Origin: an uncultured Opitutia bacterium
Lineage (GTDB): Bacteria > Verrucomicrobiota > Verrucomicrobiia > Opitutales > Puniceicoccaceae
Direction of reading: 5' to 3'
Assembly (NCBI GenBank): GCA_913056175.1
Contig: CAJXLM010000008.1
Coordinates: forward strand, 1 to 64,000
Length of the DNA stretch: 64,000 nt
The position numbers and the translations under genes were made by a program. Positions 1 to 11,961 of the stretch are shown in pieces (the first letter of the stretch is position 1; the number at the start of each line of letters is the position of its first letter). The notes under the pieces were generated by a model. That model searched no databases, was not told where the DNA came from, and saw nothing but the letters and a program-made list of their open reading frames with translations.

Positions 1-304
1 CCCCAACCGAAACTCCCCCAACAACTCCCCCCGCAAATAGTAGTACCCCTCCCCCCGCAACTTGTAGCGCCGCCGTCTCATGTTTCCACCCCAGCACTAA
101 ACATCTTAAATGTCAAGTGGCAACAAAGCCTGGCACTATATTCCGGCGAGCGGGTTTTGAGGAGGATGGCGTGTGCTGACTGTGGGGGTAGGAATAGAGT
201 GTTAGACGTGGTTGGGGAAAGGGGACGGTTGGGGGGTGTTTGTCGGCCGCTGGGGGAGGGAAGGCGCGGGGGTTTGTTGGGGGGGGGAGGGCGGACTAGT
301 TCCG
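1..304. other. Non-coding edge region, no gene seen
   Basis: No convincing gene was found here. The first 75 bases are unusually rich in runs of C, and the stretch at 225-300 is a long G-rich run. Small open frames give proline- or glycine-rich low-complexity translations typical of non-coding GC-rich DNA. It directly borders IS remnants, so it may be decayed mobile DNA. Confidence 0.4.
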
Positions 305-448
305 ATCCGTATGGATTCCGTGGCGGGTCTGGAGTTCCGGGAGTGTGGCACGGTCGGTGACATCCAGCACCTCCTGGCACATCCTTTTCACCTCGCGCAG
401 CGGGTGATCCTGGTCCACGAGCTCCTCAAGGTTCACCAGAAACGCCAT
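305..448 (-). pseudogene. N-terminal fragment of an IS transposase (IS5/IS1182-like)
   Basis: Reading leftward from the ATG at 446-448 gives about 48 residues beginning MAFLVNLEELVDQDHPLREV. This resembles the opening of IS5/IS1182-group transposases, in which a 'V(N/D)LE..VP.DHPLR.I+R' segment precedes the catalytic domain. Similarity fades after roughly residue 45 and no DDE domain follows, so it is only a stub. It lies beside a second, unrelated IS remnant on the opposite strand, indicating an old insertion hot spot. The family assignment rests on this short motif alone. Confidence 0.5.
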
Positions 449-539
449 GTTCGTTTGCGGTCTCGCTTTGCCTCGGAGGACCCAATTCCAGCGATTCGCG
501 CCAGCTGGGCCGGAGGGATTTCTTCAACGGCCTGCTAGG

Positions 540-1060
540 ATGGCACTGGGCAACGACGACTTCGGCTTCCAAGCTCGCGTCGATCGGTTGAGGACCGAGA
601 CCCTTGCCACCGGCGCTTGGATGGGCGAATCCATCAGCCGTCTCCCGCAAGGGCTGCCGGAGAGGGTCAAAGCCACCTCGCCGTCGCCCTCGGGGTCAAG
701 GCGAGGGAGCAGGGCTGCGAAGCTGCCTTCCACCGCTTCGAGGACCCCTTCACGCAGTGCGCAAGGACGCCGTCCACCCCGCCCGCGCAGCTGCGCCGCA
801 AGAAGTCCCCCAGCGTCTCTTCCTTTGTCGTGGACGAGGTGGGTTCCGAAGTGATGGAAACTTCCGGCACCGCCCTCTTCTTCCGCCGGATCCGCGATCG
901 CTAGGGCCGCAGCAGCATCGCCCTCACCGCCCACAAGTTCGTCAAGGAACGGTCCGGAGTCTTCGCCGGCGACCAGGCAATGACCGCCGCGATCCTCGAA
1001 CAAGTCCTCCATCGCGCTGTTGTCTTCGATATCCGTGGCCCCTCCTGCCGGCTCTTGGAT
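540..1060 (+). pseudogene. istB: Decayed IS21-family helper ATPase (IstB-like)
   Basis: Pieces of an IstB/DnaC-type AAA+ ATPase can be followed in order. Around 558-630 one frame reads FGFQARVDRLRTETLATG. A frameshift near 630-640 leads to a frame with a ruined Walker A (GEGQSHLAVALGVKA), then a Walker B-like VVDEVG near 830-845. An in-frame TAG follows at 902-904, and the tail SIALTAHKF...MTAAILEQVLHRAVVFDIRG resembles the conserved IstB C-terminus. At least one frameshift, one stop and a lost Walker A lysine show it is dead. No IstA or clear terminal repeats were found nearby. Confidence 0.7.
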
Positions 1061-1488
1061 CCCGAGAAATTCCTCCCATCAACCCGCCCTTCCGATTCCC
1101 CGAGGCAGCCCTGGGCGCCCCGGGGAATCGGCTCACGCGATCCTCCACCATCACCAAGCCCATTCCTCAGGTGCGTAAAACATGGTCCCAGGTCACCGAG
1201 AGAAAGTACCGGTTCATTGAAACGCGTCCGCTCTCTGTCCGCCCCAGAACCTTCTCCAGCCCGGATGCCAAGCTCGCCAGAACCATTGCCCACGGCCCCT
1301 GACGGGATCCCCGCCCACTGGGAATGCCCGGCTGACCAACGCGTTCCATGAGGGACTCATGAGGGTCTTCTGCGCTGCCCTGAGGAAAGCCTGAGGGATC
1401 GCTCCCTCCGCAACCGGCTCTTCTTCCCAGGATCCCAACTCCAGTTGCCCTCCCTCGTTCCCTTCCACGGGCAATGGCGAGGAGCCCC
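1061..1488. other. Intergenic stretch, no gene seen
   Basis: Nothing recognisable lies between the istB remnant and the terminator of the leftward catalase-peroxidase gene. Open frames on both strands give low-complexity translations without motifs. It may contain the remaining non-coding half of the IS21-type element. Confidence 0.4.
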
Positions 1489-1523
1489 AAAAAAAGGCCG
1501 CCGGATCGCAGGATCCGGCGGCC
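1489..1523 (-). terminator. Rho-independent terminator of katG
   Basis: A perfect 12-bp stem (1496-1507 with 1512-1523, four-base loop) is followed on the minus strand by a run of seven T residues (A-run at 1489-1495). It lies 28 bp beyond the katG stop codon, as expected for its terminator. Confidence 0.9.
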
Positions 1524-1550
1524 GGAGAAGGCAAGTCGTCGATGGGGCGC

Positions 1551-3932
<2,382 letters not shown>

Positions 3933-5033
3933 CTACCCGTCGCCGGGGATCGCACCGAGCAGCCTGCGGCCGCTCACCGGGTCGAAAACATGGAGGCGGT
4001 CAGCGGGGGCCGCCAGGCGGATTTCGCTCCCCGGGGAGAGCCCTGCCAGGCGGCGCTGCTCCACCACCATTTTCCATTCACCGGCGGCCGTTGTCACCGT
4101 GACAATCCCCCGGGCCCCGAGCAGCTCGACCAGCTCGACGGTGGCCGGTGCGGTGAGGGCGGGAGTGTCCGAGGACGGGTCCTTCCATGGCTGGAGGTCG
4201 TCGGGGCGGACCCCGATGCGGACGCTGCCGGTATCCGGCTGTTCCGGCGGACCGAGGATCGTGCCGAAAGGCGTGGTCCATCCCGAGCCGCACCATTGGC
4301 CGTCCACGAAGTTCATGGTAGGGCTGCCGACGAAGGAGGCCACCATGAGGGTTTCCGGTTGGAAGTAGATCTCGGCGGGCGTGCCTGCCTGCTCGACGCG
4401 CCCCTCGTTCATCACGACGATCCGGTCGGCCATGGTCATGGCCTCTTCCTGGTCGTGGGTCACGTAGACACTCGTCGCGCCGAGCCGCCGGTGCAGCCGG
4501 ATGAGCTCGGCCCGGGTGTCGACGCGGAGCTTGGCATCCAGGTTGGAGAGCGGTTCGTCGAAGAGGAAGAGGTTGGGGTTGCGGACGATGGCCCGGCCGA
4601 TCGCGGCCCGTTGCTGCTGGCCTCCGGAGAGCTCGCGCGGGAAGCGGTGGAGGAGGGATTCCATGCCGAGCAGGGTGGCCGTTTCCCGTACCCGGCGGCG
4701 GATCTCCGCCCGGGGCACGCGCTGGTTCTTCAGCCCGAAGCCCATGTTCCGCTCGATGCTCATGTTCGGGTAGAGGGCGTAATTCTGGAAGACCATGGCG
4801 ATGTCGCGGGCCCGTGGTTCGAGGTGGGTGACCTCCCGCTCGCCGATCCAGATCCGGCCCGAGCTGACCTCTTCGAGGCCGGCGAGGCAACGCAGGGTGG
4901 TCGATTTGCCGCAGCCGGATGGACCGAGGAATACCGTGAAGCTCCCCGCCTCGACGCGGAGGTCGATGCCGCGGAGGACTTCCTCCTCCCCGAAGCTCTT
5001 GCGCAGGTTTTCCAGGACGGTGGTCGTGGCCAT
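3933..5033 (-). CDS. Sugar ABC importer ATPase (MalK/UgpC/MsmX type)
   Basis: Energises the CUT1-type sugar importer encoded immediately upstream. The 366-residue protein has Walker [10 protein letters not shown], the Q-loop in [10 protein letters not shown], the signature ELSGGQQQR, Walker [14 protein letters not shown] and the switch histidine in [11 protein letters not shown]-terminal TOBE/OB regulatory domain follows from about residue 240. Start ATG at 5033 gives [15 protein letters not shown], the normal beginning of this family. It is the last gene of the leftward operon, 20 bp downstream of the second permease gene. Such ATPases can be shared among several importers. Confidence 0.95.
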   Translation of the reverse strand: MATTTVLENLRKSFGEEEVLRGIDLRVEAGSFTVFLGPSGCGKSTTLRCLAGLEEVSSGRIWIGEREVTHLEPRARDIAMVFQNYALYPNMSIERNMGFGLKNQRVPRAEIRRRVRETATLLGMESLLHRFPRELSGGQQQRAAIGRAIVRNPNLFLFDEPLSNLDAKLRVDTRAELIRLHRRLGATSVYVTHDQEEAMTMADRIVVMNEGRVEQAGTPAEIYFQPETLMVASFVGSPTMNFVDGQWCGSGWTTPFGTILGPPEQPDTGSVRIGVRPDDLQPWKDPSSDTPALTAPATVELVELLGARGIVTVTTAAGEWKMVVEQRRLAGLSPGSEIRLAAPADRLHVFDPVSGRRLLGAIPGDG

Positions 5034-5053
5034 GATGGGGAGGGAGGGGAGGG

Positions 5054-5875
5054 CTACATCTTGACGGCGCCTCCTCCGAGCCCGCGGACGAGGTGTTTCT
5101 GCACGAAGAAGGAGAGGGTGAGGACCGGGACAACGGCCAGGAGGATGGCCACGGCCATCTTGCCCATCTCGATTCCCCGGAAAGTCCAGAAGCCGGCGAT
5201 GGCCACCGGGAGAGTTCGGCTCTCCCCGCCCGTGAGAATGAGGGCGTAGAAGAGGTCGTTCCAGGAGAGGACGAAGCCGAAGACCGCGGCGGCCCCCAGA
5301 CCCGGCCGGATGGTGGGCAGCAGGATGCGGAAGAAGGCCCCGAAGACGCTGCACCCATCGATCCGGGCCTGTTCCTCGAGCTCGCGGGGCACCGCGTCGA
5401 AAAACCCGATCAAAAACCAAGTGACCACCGGGACCACCAGAGTGAGGTGCGTGACGACCACCCCGGCGAGGGAGTCGATCAGCCCGAGCCGGTAGAAAAG
5501 GAGGAAGAACGGAAGGATGAGGATGGCCGGGGGCATCATTTCCGCGCTGAGGATGGAGAAGCGGAGCGGACCGCTCCGGCGGGAGCGCGAGAGGGCGTAG
5601 GCGGCCGGACAGCCCACCAGCAGGGCAATCCCCACGGTGCAGAGCCCGACGATGAGGCTGTTGAGGATGTTGCGGGGCACCTCCGTGCGGAGGAGCACTT
5701 CCCGCCAGTGGTCGAGGGTGGGCGCGAAGACCCAGCGGCCCGGGTCGGCCACCAGTTCGGCGGGCTTCAGGGACGTGGCGAGGATCCAGACGAAGGGGAA
5801 GAGGACGAGGACCAGGGCGAGAGTCACTCCCAGCTCGGTGAGCAGGCGGGCGGCGCGGGAGGGGCGGCGGTTCAT
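5054..5875 (-). CDS. Carbohydrate ABC transporter permease (MalG-like)
   Basis: A 273-residue inner-membrane permease with about six hydrophobic segments. The cytoplasmic EAA loop that docks the ATPase reads [20 protein letters not shown], followed by P. This is the MalG/UgpE-type partner, ending in a short basic-hydrophobic tail. It is transcribed after the MalF-like gene, with a 21-bp gap, and before the ATPase gene. Substrate specificity cannot be read from the sequence; the operon context suggests a sugar or polyol. Confidence 0.93.
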   Translation of the reverse strand: MNRRPSRAARLLTELGVTLALVLVLFPFVWILATSLKPAELVADPGRWVFAPTLDHWREVLLRTEVPRNILNSLIVGLCTVGIALLVGCPAAYALSRSRRSGPLRFSILSAEMMPPAILILPFFLLFYRLGLIDSLAGVVVTHLTLVVPVVTWFLIGFFDAVPRELEEQARIDGCSVFGAFFRILLPTIRPGLGAAAVFGFVLSWNDLFYALILTGGESRTLPVAIAGFWTFRGIEMGKMAVAILLAVVPVLTLSFFVQKHLVRGLGGGAVKM

Positions 5876-5896
5876 GGGTCGGGTGGCAAGGGGCCC

Positions 5897-6739
5897 TCAG
5901 GAACGGCGCAGCACCGTGTAGAGCAGAAAGACCAGAACCAGGGTGACGGCGACGAGGACAAAGGCCATGGCGGCGGCCTCGCCGAGCCGGTAGAAACGAA
6001 ATCCCGTCTGGTAGATCAGGTACTGGATGGTCTCGGTCGAGGTGCCGGGTCCGCCCCGGGTGATGGCGAAGACGTACTCGAAGACCTTGAAGGCGTCGAG
6101 GGAGCGGATGATCAGGGCGACGAGGATGACCGGCCGGAGCAGTGGGAGCGTGAGGTGGAGAAACTGCGACCATCGGCTGGCCCCGTCGACCTCGGCCGCC
6201 TCGAAGGGAGAGCGGGGGAGCGACTCCAGCCCGGCGAGGAACATGAGGAACATGAACGGCGTCCACTGCCAGGTATCGATGAGGATCAGGCTGAAGAGGG
6301 CCAGTTGGGGTCCGAACCAATCGATGGAGAGGCCGACCCCGCGGAGGAGGAAGGGGATCACCCCGATTTCCGCGTTGAGGAGGAAGCGGAAAAGCAGCCC
6401 GACGGCGATCGGGGTGATGAACATCGGGGCGAGGAGCAGCGACCGGGCGAGGTGCCGGGCGCGGTCCAGTCGCTGCACCAGCAGGGCGAGGGCGAGCCCG
6501 AGGACCAGCTCGAGGGAGACGGCCCCGAGGACAAAGATCAGCGTGTTGCCGAGCGCATTCCAGAAATTGGGATTGCGGAAGGTGTCGGTGAAATTCTCGG
6601 CTCCCGTGAAGCGGATGTCGGACAGCCGGGTCAGTTGGTAGTCGTGCACGGAGATCCACCCCGCGAAGACGAGCGGGTAGACGAGGATGCCCGTGAGCAG
6701 GAGGGCGAGCGGGAGGAGGAAGCGAAGACGCAGGCCCAT
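5897..6739 (-). CDS. Carbohydrate ABC transporter permease (MalF/UgpA-like)
   Basis: A 280-residue integral membrane protein with six predicted membrane segments; the first covers about residues 5-25. The EAA loop [20 protein letters not shown] lies in the second half. Together with the MalG-like protein it should form the transmembrane channel. It lacks the large MalF periplasmic insertion, as is normal for CUT1 importers outside the maltose system. It is separated from the binding-protein gene by about 95 bp containing a strong stem-loop. Confidence 0.93.
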   Translation of the reverse strand: MGLRLRFLLPLALLLTGILVYPLVFAGWISVHDYQLTRLSDIRFTGAENFTDTFRNPNFWNALGNTLIFVLGAVSLELVLGLALALLVQRLDRARHLARSLLLAPMFITPIAVGLLFRFLLNAEIGVIPFLLRGVGLSIDWFGPQLALFSLILIDTWQWTPFMFLMFLAGLESLPRSPFEAAEVDGASRWSQFLHLTLPLLRPVILVALIIRSLDAFKVFEYVFAITRGGPGTSTETIQYLIYQTGFRFYRLGEAAAMAFVLVAVTLVLVFLLYTVLRRS

Positions 6740-6785
6740 GCGGGGAGGGGAGCGGTAGCCAGGCGAGGGTCCGGGAAGAGACCGG

Positions 6786-6816
6786 GATCCCCCCGCCCCA
6801 AGGGGACGGGGGGATC
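6786..6816 (-). promoter_or_regulatory. Intercistronic stem-loop after the sugar-binding-protein gene
   Basis: A 9-bp perfect outer stem (6786-6794 with 6808-6816) continues into an inner GC-rich stem, 17 bp beyond the binding-protein stop codon. There is no T-run on the minus strand, so it is probably not a complete terminator. Such hairpins commonly stabilise the upstream message or attenuate read-through, so that binding protein is made in excess over permeases. That role is inferred. Confidence 0.65.
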
Positions 6817-6833
6817 ACACGGGCGGAAACGGC

Positions 6834-8072
6834 TCAGCGCATCCTTTCCAGTTCGGCGGCCGCGTCGTCGAGCGCCTCCTGGGGTGTCTTCTGCCCGGCC
6901 ACGGCCGCGTTCAGGTGAGTGCCGACGATGTTGATGACTTCTTCGGCCCCGTTGCCACGGGCGAGGGGGGCGGCATCCTCGAGGATCCCGACGAGGGTGG
7001 TGTAGTAGTCTTCCCCGTAGCCTTCCGCCCACACCTGCGGGTCCTCAATGACGCTGCGGCGAACTGGGGCACCCCCGGCCATGACCCTCTCCTTTTCGAT
7101 CGGCTTGCTCGTGATCCAGGAGATGAAAGTCCAGGCATCGTCGGCGTGTTCGGAATTCGCAGCGATCGACCACGACCAGGTGCCGAGCACCGCCTTGCCG
7201 CCGGGCACCTCGTAGAGTTTGAAAAGACCGGCACGCTCACCGGCGATGCCTCCCTCCTCGTTGAGGGTGGGGAGCATCCAATTGTAGCTGAGCATGGTGG
7301 CGGCGCGGCCGCCCGCGACGGCCCGGAGCGCTTCATCGAAGCCCCAGTTCAGGGAATTCTCGGGGGCGGACGTCTCGTAGGTATCGATGTAGGCCTCGAG
7401 GGCGGCGACCGCCTCCGGACTGTTGATGACCACCTCGCCCTGTTCGTTGAAGACTTCCCCGCCCTCCGCGTAGAGCCAGTTCTTCCACTCCTCCATGATC
7501 TTGTAGCCGCGCTGCGGTTGCATGGCCGCCCCGGCCATGGACTCGGTGGTGAGCTCGCGGGCGAGTGCGCGGTACTCGTCGAGGGTCGTTGGAGCGCCCC
7601 GCCCCGTCGCCGCGAGAAGATCCTCCCGCACAATCAGGCCGAGCGCGTAATTGTAGTAAGGCACTCCGTAAATGGTGCCGTCGACGATTCCGATCTCCCG
7701 CAGCGGAGCGAGAAAATCGGAGAAGTCGTAGCCGGGGATCGCGGCGATCCGCTCGTCGAGCGGGGCGAGGTAGCCCGCCCGGGCAAACTCCGTCATCCAC
7801 GGATTGTCCACGATGATCACATCGTAGACCGCGGAGGGCGCCAGCGAGGAGGTGAGGATCCGGTCGCGCATGGCGTCGAAGGGCATGGCGTCGAAGTTGA
7901 CCTCGATGTCCGGATACTCCGCCTCGAACTGGGCGGTGAGTTCCCGAACGATGTCGTACTCGGGAACTTCTTCGATGATGACATTGATCTCGGCGGCGGC
8001 GGCTGTGAAGGTGCCGCTCAGCAGAGTGAGGGCGAGGAAGGATGCCTTCCTCCATGGGTTGGGATGGTTCAT
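6834..8072 (-). CDS. Extracellular sugar-binding protein (family 1)
   Basis: Periplasmic solute receptor of the neighbouring importer, 412 residues. The N-terminus MNHPNPWRKASFLALTLL followed by SGTFTAAAA-E is a Sec signal peptide cleaved about residue 27. The mature part has the family 1 layout: EINVIIEEVPEYDIVRELTA, then DVIIVDNPW, GVPYYNYALGLIVRE and the C-terminal AWTFISWITSKPI. No lipobox was seen, so it should be soluble in the periplasm. It starts 18 bp after the phosphatase gene and precedes two permeases and an ATPase. The ligand is probably a sugar, sugar alcohol or derivative, judging from the kinase and dehydrogenase nearby. Confidence 0.92.
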   Translation of the reverse strand: MNHPNPWRKASFLALTLLSGTFTAAAAEINVIIEEVPEYDIVRELTAQFEAEYPDIEVNFDAMPFDAMRDRILTSSLAPSAVYDVIIVDNPWMTEFARAGYLAPLDERIAAIPGYDFSDFLAPLREIGIVDGTIYGVPYYNYALGLIVREDLLAATGRGAPTTLDEYRALARELTTESMAGAAMQPQRGYKIMEEWKNWLYAEGGEVFNEQGEVVINSPEAVAALEAYIDTYETSAPENSLNWGFDEALRAVAGGRAATMLSYNWMLPTLNEEGGIAGERAGLFKLYEVPGGKAVLGTWSWSIAANSEHADDAWTFISWITSKPIEKERVMAGGAPVRRSVIEDPQVWAEGYGEDYYTTLVGILEDAAPLARGNGAEEVINIVGTHLNAAVAGQKTPQEALDDAAAELERMR

Positions 8073-8090
8073 GGTCCTGTCAGTCCTTTC

Positions 8091-8783
8091 TCAATCAGGT
8101 TCTTGGTTTGGGTTGGAGGGGTTGCGATCGGTGCAGTGGACGGTCGGGAGATCGAGAGCCCCCGGAAGGTCGGTGATCCTTTCGATCCAGACATTGGCGG
8201 TTTCCGGCGGGAGGGAGACGGCTGGCGTGCGGAGGCCTACAGTGTAGCAGCCGGCCGCGCGACTGCTCCGCAGTCCGGAAGGACTGTCCTCCACCACGGC
8301 GACCTCCGCCGGGGGGAGCTCGAGGCGTTCGGCGGCCCTGCGGTACGGGGCCGGGTCGGGTTTGGGGGCGGGTACTTCCTCCAGGGCCAACGAGAAGCGG
8401 AAGCCCGGGAAGCGGGAGAAGAGACCGAGGTTGGTATCGACGATGGCCCGGTGGGAGTTGGAGACCGCCACCTGGGGGATCCCCAGCCTCTCGAAGTGGA
8501 GGAGGACCTCTTCGGCACCCTCGCGCAGTTGGAGGGAGGCGGAGTGCTCGCGGTAGAAGGAGCTGATCCCGGCGAGCCATTCCTCCCGGGGAGTGCCCTC
8601 CGGCAGTCGGGGGCGCAGCACTTCCCACACTTCCACGATGCCCGCCCCGAGAAAGCGGTCCGCGGGTTCGGCGGACAAGTCGAGGCCGTACCGCCGGCAG
8701 GTGTCCAGCAGCGCCCGCAGGTGGAGCGGCTCACTGTCGACGAGGGTACCGTCGACATCCCAGGCAATGGCGCTCGTCTTCAT
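8091..8783 (-). CDS. HAD-superfamily phosphatase/phosphomutase (beta-PGM-like)
   Basis: A 230-residue HAD hydrolase of the beta-phosphoglucomutase/sugar phosphatase subgroup. Motif I is WDVDGTLVDSE near the N-terminus; motif II is the Ser in VAVSNSHR; motif III is the Lys in APKPDPAPY; motif IV is VVEDSPSGL. An alpha-helical cap occupies about residues 20-85. Its ATG (8783-8781) overlaps the stop of the upstream kinase gene in an ATGA junction, so the two are translationally coupled. A role in interconverting or dephosphorylating the kinase product is inferred. Confidence 0.9.
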   Translation of the reverse strand: MKTSAIAWDVDGTLVDSEPLHLRALLDTCRRYGLDLSAEPADRFLGAGIVEVWEVLRPRLPEGTPREEWLAGISSFYREHSASLQLREGAEEVLLHFERLGIPQVAVSNSHRAIVDTNLGLFSRFPGFRFSLALEEVPAPKPDPAPYRRAAERLELPPAEVAVVEDSPSGLRSSRAAGCYTVGLRTPAVSLPPETANVWIERITDLPGALDLPTVHCTDRNPSNPNQEPD

Positions 8784-10303
8784 GCGGAAAGGGCGTCGAG
8801 GCGGGCGGTCGCCGGGCGCGAGGCGAGCGCCTCGTACTGCCCGCGGTAGTCGAGGTAGAGGGCGTCGTATCGCTCGCGGAAGTGGGACCGCGGCGAGAAG
8901 GTGGCCCCGTGGCGGAGGAAGGATCCGAGTCCCTCCCAGTCGTCGGTGGCGCCCGAGGCGAGGGCGCTCATCCAGGCGGCGGCGAGGCAGGAGCCCGGGT
9001 GTCCGCCCAGCCGGCGTACCGGCGCGCCGAGGATGTCGGCGGTAATCTGCAACCAGAGGTCGGAGCGGCTGCCGCCGTCGGAGGCCACGAAATCCTCGCA
9101 GGGATAGCCGATCGCGCGGAACACCTCGACGTGGTGCCGGAAGGCGCAGGCATAGCCCTCGAGGAGGGCCCGCCAGAAGTGCTCCTTGCGATGGTGGAGG
9201 GACCAGCCGGTGACGATGGCCCCGGTCCGGGGATCGTGGACGGGCGTCTTCTCGCCGAGGAAGTAGGGGATGACAAGGAGGCCGTCGGCCCCGGGTTCGG
9301 TCTCCGCGGCCTCCGCGTCGAGGAGGGCGTGCGGGTGTTCGGGACGGTTGTCGGGCGGGCACCAGGGTTCGAGGTGTTCGCGGATCCACCAGTTGAGGGC
9401 CGATCCCCCGGTCGCCATGCAACCATTGGGCATGTAGTGCCCGGGGAGGAGGTGGTAGTCGAGGAAGACGCGGGCATCCGGGCGGGCTTCCCTCGCGGAC
9501 AGGAGAATGTCATTGGCTCCACCGAACTTGAGGAGCACCTGGCCCGGCCGGGTGATTCCGGCCGCGTAGGCCGAGGCGATGTGGTCCGCGCAGCCCCCGC
9601 AGAGAGGGGTGCCGGCGGACAGGCCGGTCGCCCGGGAAGCCTCCGCGGAGATCGTGCCGATGAGCTCGTGGGAGGCGGAGAGGCGGGGTACCTGGTCGAG
9701 GCGGAGATGGCCGAGGGCGAGGAGCTCGGGATCGAGCTGCCCGGTCTGCAGCGAGAGGAGGCCACCCTCGAGGGCCCAGTTCCGGTCGGCCCGCAGCTCA
9801 CCGGAGAGGCGGTAGAGGAGGTAGTCGTAGGACCCGATCACCGTGGTCGTGGCGGCCCATGCCTCGGGCTCGTGCCGGGCCAGCCAGCGGGTCTTGGCGG
9901 TGACCAGTTGCTGGTTGATGCCGTTGCCCGTGCGGGCGAGGAAAGCGGCTTCGTCAATCTCGGTGCGCAGGGTGTCGACCTCCTCCTCGCAGCGACTGTC
10001 CGATTGCTGCACCGAGGGCCGCAGGGGTTTTCCCTCCCGGTCGAGGAGGAGGACGGCGGGCAGCATGCCCGTGAGCCCCACCGAGTGTACGGCCCCGGCC
10101 GCGAGCCCCGCCTGGCCGAGCAGTTCCGGCACGAGGGCGCAGACATTCGACCACCACTGCTCCGGATCCTCCTCCGCCCACCCGGGATGCGGACAGGAGA
10201 GCTCCACCGGCCGGGAAGCGAGCGCATGGGTCTGACCGGCGGCATCGATGAGCACCCCGATGGTCGAGGTCGTCCCGATGTCGATGCCGAGAAAGACCCT
10301 CAT
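8780..10303 (-). CDS. FGGY-family carbohydrate kinase (xylulokinase-like)
   Basis: ATP-dependent kinase of 507 residues that phosphorylates an imported sugar, ketose or polyol in the cytoplasm. The N-terminal phosphate-binding motif is FLGIDIGTTSTIGVLIDAAG. The xylulokinase-like segment GWAEEDPEQWW and SVGLTGML follow, and the C-terminal ATPase half has LLKFGGANDIL and ASDGGSRSDLWLQITADIL, matching FGGY signature 2. The start ATG at 10303 lies two bases before the stop of the BtpA/SgcQ-family gene, and its end overlaps the HAD gene by 4 bp. The exact substrate is unknown; xylulose, ribulose, erythritol-type or other polyols are all possible. Confidence 0.93.
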   Translation of the reverse strand: MRVFLGIDIGTTSTIGVLIDAAGQTHALASRPVELSCPHPGWAEEDPEQWWSNVCALVPELLGQAGLAAGAVHSVGLTGMLPAVLLLDREGKPLRPSVQQSDSRCEEEVDTLRTEIDEAAFLARTGNGINQQLVTAKTRWLARHEPEAWAATTTVIGSYDYLLYRLSGELRADRNWALEGGLLSLQTGQLDPELLALGHLRLDQVPRLSASHELIGTISAEASRATGLSAGTPLCGGCADHIASAYAAGITRPGQVLLKFGGANDILLSAREARPDARVFLDYHLLPGHYMPNGCMATGGSALNWWIREHLEPWCPPDNRPEHPHALLDAEAAETEPGADGLLVIPYFLGEKTPVHDPRTGAIVTGWSLHHRKEHFWRALLEGYACAFRHHVEVFRAIGYPCEDFVASDGGSRSDLWLQITADILGAPVRRLGGHPGSCLAAAWMSALASGATDDWEGLGSFLRHGATFSPRSHFRERYDALYLDYRGQYEALASRPATARLDALSA

Positions 10304-10305
10304 GC

Positions 10306-11106
10306 TCAGCGCTGGCGGTCGACCACTTCCATGAAGCGGGCGACCCGTTCCCTTTCGACGGGCTTCCAGGTGTCCCCCCCGACCTTGAAGTGCGTGCCGA
10401 CGATGCAGCCGTCGGCGAGGCTGAGGATCTCGCCGACATTGTCCCGGTTGACCCCGGTGTTCGCGAGCACCGGCACATCGGGCACAGCCTCGGCCACGCT
10501 CCGCAGGTCGGAGGTGGCGGCGGACTGGCCGGTGAGCGGACCGGAGACGAGAACAGCGTCGGCGAGGGAGGAGAAGACCGCGCTGCGTGCCCGCAGTTCG
10601 ATGGGCCGCTGGTCGAGGCTGTGGGCGAATTCGGCGTTGATGTTGTAGAAGAGCTGGAGATCCTCGCGGCCGAGGGTGCGGCGCAGCCGGACCGCCCGGG
10701 CGGCATCCGGCGACCATACTCCCATGTCCGAGGCGAAGACTCCCGTGAAGATCTCGCGGACAAAGGTGGCGCCGGTCGCAGCGGCGATCGCCACCGAGGC
10801 GGAGGGATCCCACAAGTAGTTGACGCCAAAGGGGACCCGCAGGTGCGGGCGGACCGCGCTGATCACCGCACTCATCGCGGCGATGCCCTCGGCCGGGGCG
10901 GAGAGCTGGTAAGGGCGGTCGTTCTCGTTCCCGAAGAGAATCGCATCCACTCCTCCTTCCTGAAGCGCCTCGATGTCCGCGAGTACCGCCTCGACGAGTC
11001 TTTCCGGGCCTCCGTCCGCGTCGTAGAGCGGACTGCCCGGGAGCGCGCCGAGGTGCGCCATGCCGATGATAGTTTTCGAATCTTTACGAAGGGGGGAGCA
11101 GTTCAT
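10306..11106 (-). CDS. BtpA/SgcQ family TIM-barrel protein
   Basis: A 266-residue protein of the BtpA/SgcQ family. The sequence shows GMAHLGALPGSPLYD, DAILFGNENDRPY, PFGVNYLWDP, ATFVREIFTGVFASDMGVW and the C-terminal VLANTGVNRDNVGEIL with GTHFKVGGDTW. Family members were named after cyanobacterial BtpA, linked to photosystem I stability, and E. coli SgcQ, which sits in a sugar operon. No reaction is established that I know of, but a phosphate-binding TIM-barrel enzyme is plausible. Here it lies between the DeoR regulator and the sugar kinase, supporting a catabolic rather than photosynthetic role. Confidence 0.88.
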   Translation of the reverse strand: MNCSPLRKDSKTIIGMAHLGALPGSPLYDADGGPERLVEAVLADIEALQEGGVDAILFGNENDRPYQLSAPAEGIAAMSAVISAVRPHLRVPFGVNYLWDPSASVAIAAATGATFVREIFTGVFASDMGVWSPDAARAVRLRRTLGREDLQLFYNINAEFAHSLDQRPIELRARSAVFSSLADAVLVSGPLTGQSAATSDLRSVAEAVPDVPVLANTGVNRDNVGEILSLADGCIVGTHFKVGGDTWKPVERERVARFMEVVDRQR

Positions 11107-11130
11107 GACGGGATTGTGAGAGAAAACAAA

Positions 11131-11946
11131 CTAGGCGAGGCGGAGGCGTACCCCGGCTTTCGCCAGGCCCGCCTCCAGCGCGGGCGGGGGCGGCTGGTCG
11201 GTGACGAGGGTGTCGACGATGGAGAGGTCGCCGATGCGCATGTTGGAGAGACGGTCGAACTTGGAGCTGTCGAGGAGGGCGACCCGGTGGGCGCTTTTCG
11301 ACAGCAGCGTTTGCTTGATTTCGCTGTCATCGAGCGAGTAGTCGAAGAAGCCCTGCGGGGAAATCCCCGAGGCCCCGAGGAAGAAGAAGTCGAAACGGAA
11401 CCGGTGGAGTTGTTCCCGGGCCATCGGGCCGACGAGGGAAGGCTCGGTGCCCCGCAGTTCGCCCCCCGGCAGGTACGTCCGGGCGCGGTGGCGGGCAAGG
11501 TGCTCGGCGATGCGCAGGCTGTAGGTGAAAATCCTGACCTCCTCGTCGCGGAGGCGGTCGGCGAGGCACAGCGCGGTCGACCCGATGTCCACGGCGAGGG
11601 TTTGGCCCGGGGCCACCATCGTGTGGGCGGCCGTGGCGATGGCCAGCTTCGCCTCCGCGTTCTTGCGAATGCGCTCCTCGAGGGCGGGTTCGTCCCGGTC
11701 GAAGCCCATGGGCGGCTCCGCCCCCCGGTAGACGGCACCGCCGTGGGTCCTCTCAATGGGCCCGGAGGTGGCCAGGTGATCGAGGTCGCGCCGCACGGTC
11801 ATCTCCGAGACCCCGACGAGTCGGGCGAGGTCGCCGATCGAAAGGTAGCCCGCTTCCCGAAGAGCCTCGGAGAGCCGCGCGCGGCGCTCGGCCACGGCGC
11901 CCCTCGCGATTGGGGAGGGGGAGGAGGCGGAGGAGGAACGAGACAT
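11131..11946 (-). CDS. DeoR-family transcriptional regulator
   Basis: Likely local repressor of the sugar/polyol operon. The N-terminal winged helix-turn-helix reads SIGDLARLVGVSEMTVRRDL, followed by the family's typical GPIERTHGGAVY. The C-terminal DeoR sensor domain contains VAVDIGSTAL-type, FTYSLRIAEHL and FFLGASGISP segments and is expected to bind a phosphorylated sugar. I chose the ATG at 11946; an ATG at 11961 and a TTG at 11976 are also in frame, and none has a clear ribosome-binding site. It is the first gene of the leftward operon and is divergent from the dehydrogenase gene, a usual arrangement for a regulator controlling both units. Confidence 0.9.
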   Translation of the reverse strand: MSRSSSASSPSPIARGAVAERRARLSEALREAGYLSIGDLARLVGVSEMTVRRDLDHLATSGPIERTHGGAVYRGAEPPMGFDRDEPALEERIRKNAEAKLAIATAAHTMVAPGQTLAVDIGSTALCLADRLRDEEVRIFTYSLRIAEHLARHRARTYLPGGELRGTEPSLVGPMAREQLHRFRFDFFFLGASGISPQGFFDYSLDDSEIKQTLLSKSAHRVALLDSSKFDRLSNMRIGDLSIVDTLVTDQPPPPALEAGLAKAGVRLRLA

Positions 11947-11961
11947 CGCGAGGAAGAACAT

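Noticed and set aside
10306-11106. Photosystem I assembly protein BtpA
   Set aside because: No photosynthesis genes are present; the SgcQ-type sugar context is more plausible.
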